Source of the DNA: Candidatus Kapaibacterium sp.
GTDB taxonomy: Bacteria; Bacteroidota; Ignavibacteria; Kapaibacteriales; UBA4661
DNA length: 34,877 nt
Direction of reading: 5' to 3'
NCBI GenBank assembly: GCA_025455065.1
Contig: JALONG010000050.1
Location: forward strand, 1 to 34,877
The notes below the pieces were generated by a model. That model was not told where the DNA came from and ran no database searches. It worked only from the letters and a program-made list of their open reading frames with translations. How positions within the stretch are numbered: the stretch's first letter is position 1; each line of letters starts with the position of its first letter. Shown here piece after piece: positions 25,704 through 34,500 of this stretch. Position numbers and translations under genes: made by a program.

Positions 25704-27014
25704 ATGATACAAACTCTTTGTTACGCGCTTTGTACGATACTTGTTTTTGCCCATTTTCAAGCAAGAGCATTTGCCCAAGAAAAAACGTGGCGCTTCTACG
25801 AACAAGCCGCTCGCACGGCGTACAAAAGCGAGAATATGGCAGATTTTGTGCGCAATCTGGAACAAGCATTAGCATTGAAGCCGAATCACCCACGCTTGAT
25901 GTACAATCTTGCAGCAGGATACACCGCCGAAGCCAAGCATGAAGCGGCACTCCGACTGTTGGAAAAAGTCGCCGCGACAGGAATGGTCTATCCGGTAGCA
26001 AAAAACCCATTGTTTGCCGTATTTCGTGATTCACTGCCCTTCAAAGCACGGTTTGATGCGTGTAGCAAGCGCTTTGAAGCATCCACAAAACCTGTCGGCA
26101 CAAGCATGGAAGCCTTTCGCATTGCTGAAAAGGGCTTGATAACCGAAAGCGTTGCTTACGACCCGCAAGAAAAGGCGTTTTATGTGAGTTCGGTGCTAAA
26201 ACGCAAAATTGTAAAAATTGCTGCGGACGGCTCGGCAAGTGATTTTTCGCGTCCTGCTGATAATCTTTGGAGTGTGTTGGGAATGAAGGTAGATGCAAAG
26301 CGTCGCAAACTCTGGGTTTGCATGACGGCATTTCCGCAAATGCAGAATTTCGACACCACGCTTACGGGAAAAGCCGCAATCGTGGTCTATGACCTCACTA
26401 GAGGGGCGCTGCTACGCCGTTACTATGCTCCCAACGATAGGAAATCACACGCTTTCGGAGACGTTACCCTTCACCCAAAAACAGGCGTTCCGCTTGTGAG
26501 CGACAGCGATTCGCCGACAATTTTTACCATCAATGAAAAAAGCGATACCCTTACAGTATGGCTTCAAAGCGACGTTGCAACGCTACCTTCCATGCAAGGG
26601 CTTGATTTTTCGTCGGGTGGAAAAACGCTTTTTCTTGCAGATTACACCAATGGCATTGTGAGCATTTCGACCGACAAAAAAAACATGACGCGCCTCGCCG
26701 CGCCTGATTCCTGCGTTGTTTCAGGAACAGACGGTTTGTATTTTTTCAAAGGTAATCTGATTGGTATTCAAAATGGCACAAATCCACATCGTATCGTTCG
26801 CTTTCGTCTGAACAAGACACAGAGCCGTATTGAGGGCATGGACGTTCTGGAAGCAAATAACACGCTGTTTGAAGAACCAACGCTGGGTGTTCTTGTGGGT
26901 AATGCGCTCTATTACATCGCCAACAGCCAATGGGAAAAGGTGAGTGAAAAGGGCGTTGCTGCACCGGAGGCAGCGTGGAAGCCGCACGTGGTCTTGAAGC
27001 GAGAACTTAAATAA
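25704..27014 (+). CDS. Secreted TPR plus SMP-30-like beta-propeller protein
   Basis: 436 residues with a signal peptide (about 1-24, ARAFAQ). Residues of about 27-90 form TPR-like helices (AYKSENMADFVRNLEQALALKPNHPRLMYNLAAGYTAEAKHEAALRLLEKV). Residues 130-430 have recurring blades like an SMP-30/gluconolactonase or NHL propeller: ITESVAYDPQEKAFYVSSVLKRKIVKI, DVTLHPKTGVPLVSDSDSPTIFTI, QGLDFSSGGKTLFLADYTNGIVSI and DGLYFFKGNLIGIQN. Lactonase activity is not implied, as catalytic metal ligands were not identified. A binding or scaffold role is as likely. It is placed between the esterase and an ABC permease, on the same strand with short gaps. Confidence 0.75.
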   Translation: MIQTLCYALCTILVFAHFQARAFAQEKTWRFYEQAARTAYKSENMADFVRNLEQALALKPNHPRLMYNLAAGYTAEAKHEAALRLLEKVAATGMVYPVAKNPLFAVFRDSLPFKARFDACSKRFEASTKPVGTSMEAFRIAEKGLITESVAYDPQEKAFYVSSVLKRKIVKIAADGSASDFSRPADNLWSVLGMKVDAKRRKLWVCMTAFPQMQNFDTTLTGKAAIVVYDLTRGALLRRYYAPNDRKSHAFGDVTLHPKTGVPLVSDSDSPTIFTINEKSDTLTVWLQSDVATLPSMQGLDFSSGGKTLFLADYTNGIVSISTDKKNMTRLAAPDSCVVSGTDGLYFFKGNLIGIQNGTNPHRIVRFRLNKTQSRIEGMDVLEANNTLFEEPTLGVLVGNALYYIANSQWEKVSEKGVAAPEAAWKPHVVLKRELK

Positions 27015-27044
27015 CGTACATTCATCAAAGCAGCGGAGGCTCAA

Positions 27045-29453
27045 ATGTGGCGTAATTACTTGGTTACAGCATGGCGAAATATGAAAAAGTATCGTTTTTA
27101 TACGCTTATCAACATCGTGGGGTTGGCGCTTGGCATTGCAGCGTGTATCGCTATTGCACTATTTGTGCAAGACGAACTCAGCTATGACCGCTACAACACA
27201 AAAGCAGGCCGTATCTATCGCGTTCTCTGGCGAACGAACTGGAACGAGGGACAACTATACACACCGAACATTCTTGCGCCGACCTTCCGCAGCGAAATGC
27301 CTGAAGTGGAAACGGCGGTGCGTTTTCATCCGCCCTTTGGAGCGAGTATTGTTGCGGTGAGTGGTCGTGCGCCCGGGGCAAGCGATGATAGGAGATTTTT
27401 AGAGAAAGGATTCTATCTTGCCGATTCAACGATATTTGATGTTTTCTCCATTCCACTTATTGCTGGGGACGCAAAAAGCGCATTAAACCGTCCTTTTACG
27501 GTGGTTTTGACGGAATCAACGGCAAAAAAATATTTTGGTGCGGAAAACCCCATCGGAAAATCAATTAGTGTCAATAACCGTTGGGAATATCAGATTACGG
27601 GCGTTGTGCGGGATATGCCAAAAAACTCCCATTTTCATGCGGATTTTTTTGGTTCATTGACTTCTCACGTATCATACTGGGGAGAATTCTACAAGAACAG
27701 GGGTGAAATCTGGGGGGAATCGAACTTTTTCACCTACATTTTGCTGCGCGAAGGAGCAAATCTTGAGAATGTGAAAAACCGTGTGCCGAGCATGATGAAA
27801 CGTCAGAATGACAGCCGTGTTCACACATCATCGTTTGTTTTTGAGCCTCTTCCCCATATTCATCTGCACTCGCCGCGCAGCATTGAGGGTGAATACAAGG
27901 GAGACATTTTCTACGTCTATATTTTCTCGTGTATGGCAGTCTTGGTGTTCGTGATAGCCTGCTTTAATTACATGAACCTTGCTACCGCAAGGGCAATACG
28001 GCGTTCACGTGAGGTTGGCGTTCGCAAAAGTATTGGTGCGACTTTTGGGCATTTGGCTACGCAGTTCTACATTGAATCGGCTCTCGTTACAACGGCTGCC
28101 TTTCTTATCGCACTTTTCGGTATAGAACTTCTTTTGCCCTACGCTACTTCCATGTTAGGAAAAGAGCTGAGTTTGCGATTGCTGATGAATCCTATCGGTC
28201 TCGGAAGTTTAGCGGTGGCGTGGCTTCTTACGGTTATTCTTGCCGGAAGTTATCCCGCATTATTTCTCTCTGCAATCAAACCAACGGAAGTATTGGCAAC
28301 TGCCCGCAAAGCGCGTGGTGGTGCGGCTTTTATTCGCCGCATTCTGGTTGTGGCGCAATTTGCCGTAACCGTCTTTTTGCTTATTGCGGCATTTGTTGTT
28401 CGGAATCAGCTAGATTTTATCAGCACCTACAACATGGGGTTTGCCAAAGAACACACACTCATACTGCCCATTGGCGACCGCACAACGATACAAAACTTAG
28501 GGACATTAAAAGCAGAATTTGCTCAGATTGCGGGAGTGAAGAGTATGAGTGCCGTTTCCGAGCCACCGGGCAACGTCAGTGGAGGGTATTCATTTACCAC
28601 TCCCACAAAGCCGAACCAAGAGTTCGTGATGACGGCAATCTCTACGGATGAAGCATTTACGCGCCTTTTAGAAATTAAAATGCTTGCCGGAACAGCGCTG
28701 CCCGCAAGGAACGAGCAAGACTCAACGGTTTCGTATTTTGTGATGAATGCAGCAGGTGTGCGCTCCGTCGGCTGGACTATTGAGGAAGCACTCCAAAAAG
28801 AAATCAATCTGAATGGCAGAAAAGGGCGCATTGTTGGTGTGATGGATGATATTCACATCGGCTCGCTCCACAGCACCATTGAGCCGCTTATTCTTTTTAG
28901 CGAACCTCGAAAAAATTTGATGGAATTATTGGTTAAAACTGACGGCGCAAACGTTGCGGCAAGTATGAGTGCCATGAAAACAGTCTGGAATCGCGTCGTG
29001 CCGCACCGTCCCTTCGATGTACGCTTTTTGGATGATGATATTGATGCTCTCTACCGCTCCGAACAGCGTATGGGAACACTCTTTACTGTCGCAACGGGAA
29101 TGGCACTCGTTGTGGCGTGTTTAGGGCTTTTGGGGCTAGTGGCTTTTGCTGCGGAAGCGCGGGCAAAGGAAATCGGTGTACGCAAAGTCTTGGGCGCATC
29201 AGCGCAAAGTATTGTTTTGCTTCTGGCACAAGATTTTCTGCGCTTAGTGGCGATTGCCTTTGTTATTGCCGTGCCGGTGGCATGGTATGCTGCGAAACGC
29301 TGGTTGGAAAGTTTTGCTTATCGCACGGAAATTCACTGGTGGCTTTTTGGGCTTGCCGGATTTTTGACGGCGGCGTTTGCGTTTATTACAGTGGCGGCGC
29401 AGGCATATCAGGCAGCTTTGGTGAATCCGGTGGAGGTGCTGAAAAGTGAGTGA
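27045..29453 (+). CDS. ABC transporter permease, MacB/FtsX type
   Basis: 802 residues. The N-terminal sequence MWRNYLVTAWRNMKKYRFYTLINIVGLALGIA is typical of the large Bacteroidota family of these permeases. It has one membrane helix (about 18-42), an extracytoplasmic MacB-like domain (about 45-280), and three helices carrying the FtsX pattern (NLATARAIRRSREVGVRKSIGAT). A second set follows: a helix at about 430-450, a periplasmic part, and three C-terminal helices with EARAKEIGVRKVLGASAQSIV. It ends NPVEVLKSE. It needs a separate ATPase, which is not next to it. Such systems move lipids, peptides or drugs or serve mechanotransmission; the substrate is unknown. An IS4-type element lies 8 bases after its stop codon. 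Confidence 0.9.
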   Translation: MWRNYLVTAWRNMKKYRFYTLINIVGLALGIAACIAIALFVQDELSYDRYNTKAGRIYRVLWRTNWNEGQLYTPNILAPTFRSEMPEVETAVRFHPPFGASIVAVSGRAPGASDDRRFLEKGFYLADSTIFDVFSIPLIAGDAKSALNRPFTVVLTESTAKKYFGAENPIGKSISVNNRWEYQITGVVRDMPKNSHFHADFFGSLTSHVSYWGEFYKNRGEIWGESNFFTYILLREGANLENVKNRVPSMMKRQNDSRVHTSSFVFEPLPHIHLHSPRSIEGEYKGDIFYVYIFSCMAVLVFVIACFNYMNLATARAIRRSREVGVRKSIGATFGHLATQFYIESALVTTAAFLIALFGIELLLPYATSMLGKELSLRLLMNPIGLGSLAVAWLLTVILAGSYPALFLSAIKPTEVLATARKARGGAAFIRRILVVAQFAVTVFLLIAAFVVRNQLDFISTYNMGFAKEHTLILPIGDRTTIQNLGTLKAEFAQIAGVKSMSAVSEPPGNVSGGYSFTTPTKPNQEFVMTAISTDEAFTRLLEIKMLAGTALPARNEQDSTVSYFVMNAAGVRSVGWTIEEALQKEINLNGRKGRIVGVMDDIHIGSLHSTIEPLILFSEPRKNLMELLVKTDGANVAASMSAMKTVWNRVVPHRPFDVRFLDDDIDALYRSEQRMGTLFTVATGMALVVACLGLLGLVAFAAEARAKEIGVRKVLGASAQSIVLLLAQDFLRLVAIAFVIAVPVAWYAAKRWLESFAYRTEIHWWLFGLAGFLTAAFAFITVAAQAYQAALVNPVEVLKSE

Positions 29454-29461
29454 GTTTATTG

Positions 29462-29477
29462 CAATAGTTCGGACATT
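29462..29477. repeat. IS left terminal inverted repeat
   Basis: CAATAGTTCGGACATT, a perfect 16-bp match to the reverse complement of 30902-30917. Confidence 0.9.
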
Positions 29478-29571
29478 ATTCGTCTGAATAGCGAAAAAGT
29501 TAGGTAAAAACAATGTTCCTGCCGTTATTGGGAAAGTAACCACACTTCTCCGATCATCAGCAGGAAACACT

Positions 29572-30891
29572 ATGCTTATAGCACAGCGCATAATATCAAA
29601 CATTTCAGATCTTTCCAAATCCCAACGACGTTTCTTATTAGTTTTGACGCTGAGTATTTTTTGCTGTCGCGGACGGGTGAATTATCTGAGCCTCGCCCGT
29701 GTTTCGGGTCGGAGTGAGAAAACGTTTCGCCGTCATTTCACCCAGAATCTTGATTTTCTTGCTGTTCATCGCGCCAGTATTGACGTGGGTCTTGGTAGCA
29801 ATCCGCAAGGAATGCGGGTCATTGCTTTCGATCCAAGTTTTCTCCCAAAATCTGGGAAAATGACTCCTGGTTTAGGATGGTTCTGGAATGGCAGCGCCTC
29901 ACGTGCTGAATATGGCTTAGAAGCAACGGTAACGGCGATTGTGGATGTGAAGAGTCGCAAGGCGATGACCCTGGCTATCCAGCAAACCATTGTTGAGACG
30001 AACCAGAAGAAACCACCTCAAACAAGCACCAAGAACACGACGAAGAACGATGCCGCCAATGCGGTAGAATGTTTACGGATTGATGAATATCTCCGCCACG
30101 TCAAGAACGTCATTCCGTTCCTTCATAGCCACGAGAGCCATTGGGTTGTTGATGGCTATTTTGCGAAGCGTACATTTCTTGATGGGATGAAGAAACTCAA
30201 GCAAGAATGTATCACCAAACTGCGTGCCGATGCCAATATGACCTATCTCTATGCCGGAGAGCAGTCCAAAGGGCGCGGACGACCAAAAATTCATGATGGC
30301 AAAGTTGTGTGGAACGCTCTGCGTACCGAGGTCTTTGAACGCCAGCAATGCGAGGATGGGACTATCCTGCTGACGGCGATACTCTATCATCAAGGACTCA
30401 AACGCCGTTTGCGCATGGTGGTGGTGCAACAATCGCAGAGCGACGGAAGTATTCGTCAAACCTTGCTGGCTTCTACCGACCTCGCCTTGAATGCCGAAGA
30501 GATTCCTGAGGCATACCGCGCACGATTTCAGGTAGAGTTCTTGATACGCGATAGCAAATGCCACACCGGATTTACCGACGGACAAGCGCGTTCCACCGAA
30601 GCTCTTGGCTTTCATCTCAATGCCAGTATGCTTGCCCTCAACTGCGCTCGGGCGGAACATTTTCAGTCTCTTGCGCACCAGACCAAGAAAACAACGACCG
30701 CTTTTTCCATGGACAGCAGGAAAACTATCGCGTTTAACGAACATTTTGCCGAAATGATTTTTTCCATCTTCGGACTTCCCACAATAGTTTGGACATTTTT
30801 GCAATACGAGCAAGAAAATTTTGTCAGAAGCCCCATAAAATCTCAATTCTTGCTCAAAAACTTCCTGCTCTGCAAGCCGCATAAAATCTAG
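29572..30891 (+). CDS. IS4-family DDE transposase
   Basis: 439 residues. DDE catalytic residues are D87 (IAFDPSF), D194 (WVVDGYFAK) and E322. The last lies in the IS4 hallmark Y-(2)-R-(3)-E-(6)-K, here Y315, R318, E322 and K329 in YRARFQVEFLIRDSK. The N-terminal part has a helix-turn-helix-like DNA-binding section (VNYLSLARVSGRSEKTFRRHF). The gene looks intact with no frameshift. The last 35 or so residues, after the internal TIR-like sequence, do not resemble the usual ending of the family. The promoter would be in the 94 bases between the left repeat and the ATG. Confidence 0.93.
   Translation: MLIAQRIISNISDLSKSQRRFLLVLTLSIFCCRGRVNYLSLARVSGRSEKTFRRHFTQNLDFLAVHRASIDVGLGSNPQGMRVIAFDPSFLPKSGKMTPGLGWFWNGSASRAEYGLEATVTAIVDVKSRKAMTLAIQQTIVETNQKKPPQTSTKNTTKNDAANAVECLRIDEYLRHVKNVIPFLHSHESHWVVDGYFAKRTFLDGMKKLKQECITKLRADANMTYLYAGEQSKGRGRPKIHDGKVVWNALRTEVFERQQCEDGTILLTAILYHQGLKRRLRMVVVQQSQSDGSIRQTLLASTDLALNAEEIPEAYRARFQVEFLIRDSKCHTGFTDGQARSTEALGFHLNASMLALNCARAEHFQSLAHQTKKTTTAFSMDSRKTIAFNEHFAEMIFSIFGLPTIVWTFLQYEQENFVRSPIKSQFLLKNFLLCKPHKI
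30782..30797. repeat. Internal TIR-like copy within the transposase gene
   Basis: CAATAGTTTGGACATT matches the left terminal repeat at 15 of 16 positions in the same orientation and is inverted relative to the right terminal repeat. With that repeat it bounds a 136-base segment (30782-30917). Confidence 0.75.
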
Positions 30892-30901
30892 CTTTTTGAA
30901 A

Positions 30902-30917
30902 AATGTCCGAACTATTG
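30902..30917. repeat. IS right terminal inverted repeat
   Basis: AATGTCCGAACTATTG, the exact reverse complement of the left end. It begins 10 bases after the transposase stop codon. Confidence 0.9.
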
Positions 30918-31048
30918 TTCCCATAGAGATGCTCAAAAATCATCCACAATACCACACCATCAGGAACTACGGGGTAACCCGTTCTACTGTCGTCACGATT
31001 TGTGGCGAAGCGTAGGGCGGGATGCCCTATCTGGGTCAAGAAATAAAA

Positions 31049-31136
31049 TTTTTGCAACATTCTATTTTTTTTGCAACATTCTACGAACTCTTTCGTATTT
31101 TTATACGAAAGAGTTCGTAGAATGATTTTTGCAACA
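31049..31136 (+). repeat. Three TTTTTGCAACA direct repeats before blaI
   Basis: TTTTTGCAACATTCTA occurs at 31049-31064 and 31068-31083 (period 19 bases). A shorter copy TTTTTGCAACA lies at 31126-31136, 58 bases after the second, about three such periods. The second copy merges into the left arm of the operator-like inverted repeat. Confidence 0.7.
31077..31124. promoter_or_regulatory. Candidate BlaI operator: 22-bp inverted repeat made of two dyads
   Basis: Positions 31077-31098 and 31103-31124 are perfect reverse complements around a TTTT loop. Each arm also contains its own dyad, TACGAA-N4-TTCGTA, at 31082-31097 and 31104-31119, centred 22 bases (about two helix turns) apart. Two adjacent dyads are what a dimeric winged-helix repressor binding twice would need. 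The site ends 33 bases before the blaI-like ATG. Autoregulation by BlaI/MecI proteins at such sites is established in staphylococci, but the half-site sequence here differs. Because the repeat can also fold as RNA and is followed by ATTTTT, an intrinsic terminator is an alternative. Confidence 0.6.
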
Positions 31137-31157
31137 CATTTTTGAAAGAATAGCGCT

Positions 31158-31580
31158 ATGCAAGCAAAACCCACCGATGGAGAATTGGAAATTCTCCAAG
31201 TCCTCTGGAAACGAGGTAGCGCCACCGTCCGCGAGATAAACGACGTTCTGAATAAACAAGCGGGCGAGAGCGACGACATCAGCACAACCGTTGGTTACAC
31301 AACAACGCTGAAAATCATGCAAATTATGGCTGACAAAGGGTTGCTCACCCGCGACGAATCCCAGCGCTCGCATATTTATTCGGCTGCCGTGCGTGAAGAT
31401 GATGTGCAGAGCGCCTTTGTGAGCAAAATGCTGACATCGGTTTTTCGCGGCTCTGCGATGAAACTTGTGCAACAAGCACTTGGCACAAGCAAGCCGAGTA
31501 CCGCCGAACTCAAGCAAATACGCGCTTTGCTGGATGAAGAATTAAAAGCACAAAGTACAACCAACAATACTCCACGTTAA
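31158..31580 (+). CDS. BlaI/MecI/CopY-family transcriptional repressor
   Basis: 140 residues, the usual size. The N-terminal winged helix reads PTDGELEILQVLWKRGSATVREINDVLNK (5-33). It continues with TTVGYTTTLKIMQIMADKGLLTRDESQRSHIYSA, which is diagnostic for the family (recognition helix and wing). The C-terminal part (about 85-135) is the helical dimerisation region, where staphylococcal BlaI is cut by BlaR1. The gene lies 18 bases before an M56 sensor-peptidase gene, the standard repressor-sensor arrangement. It is preceded by a probable operator at 31077-31124. GAAAGAA before the ATG may help translation. The regulated targets other than this operon are unknown. Confidence 0.93.
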   Translation: MQAKPTDGELEILQVLWKRGSATVREINDVLNKQAGESDDISTTVGYTTTLKIMQIMADKGLLTRDESQRSHIYSAAVREDDVQSAFVSKMLTSVFRGSAMKLVQQALGTSKPSTAELKQIRALLDEELKAQSTTNNTPR

Positions 31581-31598
31581 TTTCAAAGGATACGCGCA

Positions 31599-34500
31599 AT
31601 GAACACGCTACAACACTTTCTCCCCGCGTCCTTTACCGATGCGCTTGGTTGGACGCTTCTGCACTCGCTTTGGCAAGGGACGCTTGTCGCTTTTGTCTTA
31701 GGCGTAATGATGATTCTGCTTCGGAAGTCATCCGCCAGAAGCCGCGCTGTTGCTGCTTCGGTCGCACTTTGTACCACCGCCCTTTTTGCCGTACTGACTT
31801 TTACTGCAATTTATGAACCAAGCGCGAGCGAAAACACCGCTCTGGACCTCGCTTCCACGCAAGCAGAAAAAACAGTTGAAGGTACAATACCTTCCACAGA
31901 ACCACCCACAACAAACGGCGCAACGACGAAAGATTTCGCGGCAATGAGTGCCGAAGAGCGCTTACAAGCACTCAAACTCGCTAAAACGCCGACATCGGTA
32001 ACGGTGCAAACCGCACGAGAACGTGCCTTAAAAGCGCTGAAATTCTCACCGCTCGAACTTCCGGCGGCGACAAATTCCTGGGTAGAGCGCATTCAAGAAT
32101 ATATGCCTGCACTGGTTTTGTTCTGGCTTGTCGGCGCAATCTGCCTAGCGATGCGCTTTTTAGGCGGTATGGTCTATGCGCAGCGCATGAAGCATTTTCG
32201 CGCTTTTCCGGCTGCTTCGCATTGGCAAAAGCGTATTGAAGAATTTGCAGAGCGCCTGAAAGTACGACGTGTTCCGGTGTTAATGGAATCCGGTCTGGCA
32301 AATGCACCTATGTTAGTTGGCTTTTTGAAGCCCGTCATCCTTGTGCCAATGGGCTTTTTGTCGGGATTGCAAGCCGCACATATCGAAGCGATTATTGCCC
32401 ACGAAATTGCCCATGCACGGCATCAGGACTATCTTTTCAGCATTATTCAAGCTGTGATTGAAACAGTGATGTTCTATCATCCCGCCGTCTGGTGGATGTC
32501 CGCGCAGGTGCGCCAAGAGCGCGAACACGCTGCGGACGACCTTGCAGCCGACCTTTGCGGAGACAGCCGCGCACTTGCTCATGCGCTGGCAATTTTGGAA
32601 GAACGCTCGCTTGCGAGTGAAGAATCACATTTCGCAGCAGCAGGCGTGAGCGCAGCCGACGGGCATTTGCTCACTCGTGTCAAACGTCTGCTCGGTAAAC
32701 AGCCTGAACGCTCGTTTTCGTTGGAGTACCTCGCTGCGTACCTGGTCATTACATCAATTTTTGCCCTTTCGCTGACAGCAAGCCCCGCTTTGCAACCTGT
32801 CGTGAAGCCGATTGTGGAGCCTGTTGTGGCAAAGGTTGAACAAGCCGCACAGTCGCTTGCTTCGCGTCTGAGTGCCATTTCGCCCGTGTCGCAGCCTCTT
32901 TCAGCAGATATAGCTTCGGAGCTTGATTCTACGGATAAATCCGACAGAAATGACGAGCGCAGCTATTGGATGAACGACAACGGCAGCATCGGCACGGAAG
33001 GCTTTTGGGAGGCGAAGTTTAAGGAGCGCTCGCTGACGCTCATTATGTTCAAAAACAAGTGGGGGCGCAACCGTTACAACGGCACAGTGTACACAGGCTT
33101 GCGGTATGACGAAGTACAGGGTTTAAGCGCTTCGCAGGCGCGTTCCGTAAAAGGTGATGTAGAATTTCGTCTGGTGAAAGAATCGGGAACATTCGTGTTT
33201 TCGGGTGATGCCGACGGCGGAAAAGCGCTTGGGAACTACACTTTTCAGCCAAATACAAATTTTGTTGAAAAACTGCGTTCCTACGGATTTACGGATGTAT
33301 CTGATAAAAACCTCGTAACAATGGCTTTAACAGATGTAAAGTTGGATTTGCTCAAAGAACTTTCCGGCTTGAAACTTTCGACTGAAGACGCAGTAGAAAT
33401 CGCTGTACTCGGCATCAAACCTGAGTTTGTACGCGAAGCACGGAAAAACGGCTTGGGCGGCGAGGAAATCAAGGAATACGGCGTTTTGGGCATCCGAAAT
33501 GAGTATATTACCGAAATGAAAAAATATGGCTACAAACTTGATGAAATCAAGGAGTTGGGCGTTTTGGGTATCAAGCCTGACTATGTGAACGAGATGAAGA
33601 AATACGGTATCAAAATGGAGGAAATCAAGGAATATGGCGCTCTTGGCATCCGCCCCGAAAAAGTGAAAGAATTGCGCGACGCAGGCGTGGCTGCCGACGA
33701 CATCAAAGAATACGGCGTTTTGGGCATCAGTCCGAAATACGTGAACGAGATGAAAGAGCTTGGTTACAAGGTCGAAGACATCAAAGAAATCGGTGTACTC
33801 GGCATCAAACCTGACATGGTGAAGGAATACAAAGACGCAGGCGTTCCGGTTGATGAAATTAAGGAATACGGCGTTTTGGGCATTCGCGTTGATTACATTA
33901 AGCAGATGAAGGCACTGGGCTACAAAGTCGAAGACATCAAAGAAATTGGTGTACTCGGCATCAAACCTGACATGGTGAAGGAATACAAAGATGCCGGTGT
34001 GAAGATAGATGAAATCAAGGAGTTGGGCGTGTTGGGCATTCGTGTTGATTACATCAAGCAGATGAAGGCACTGGGCTACAAGGTAGATGACATCAAGGAA
34101 ATAGGCGTTTTGGGCATTAAACCGGAAACCGTCAAAGCATTTAAGGACGCTGGTTTGAAAACCGAAGATGTGAAAGAATTTGCTATACTCGGCATCAAAC
34201 CTGACTTTGTAAAGAAAATGCGAGCAAAAGGCTTCAGTGCTGAGGATATTCGTGATTTTGGCGCACGCGGCTTGAATTGGGATGTGGTTAGCTCCATGCG
34301 CGATGCAGGGTGGAATCGCAATGACATCAATAATTTCGGCTCTCGCGGCATCAAACCTGAGTACGTCAAAAAAATGAAAGAGTACGGTTTTTCGAGTGAT
34401 GATATTGAGGAATTTGGCTCACGCGGCATCAGAGCGGAAACAGCGAAAGAATACAAAGCACTGGGTTTTGATTCGGATGATATTGCGGAATTGGCTGTGC

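Larger units (their letters stand above)
29462..30917 (+). mobile_element. IS4-type insertion sequence with 16-bp terminal inverted repeats
   Basis: Bounded by CAATAGTTCGGACATT (29462-29477) and its exact reverse complement AATGTCCGAACTATTG (30902-30917), total 1456 bases. It holds one transposase gene that fills most of the element. No target-site duplication is evident in the immediate flanks (…TTTATTG on the left, TTCCCAT… on the right). A third, TIR-like sequence lies inside the gene's 3' end (30782-30797). Confidence 0.9.

Noticed and set aside
29452-30927. Target-site duplication of the IS element
   Set aside because: The bases directly outside the two terminal repeats do not match each other over any convincing length.
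30073-30936. A 287-codon minus-strand frame across the IS element
   Set aside because: It is antisense to the intact transposase with full DDE and YREK motifs, and it runs through the terminal repeat.
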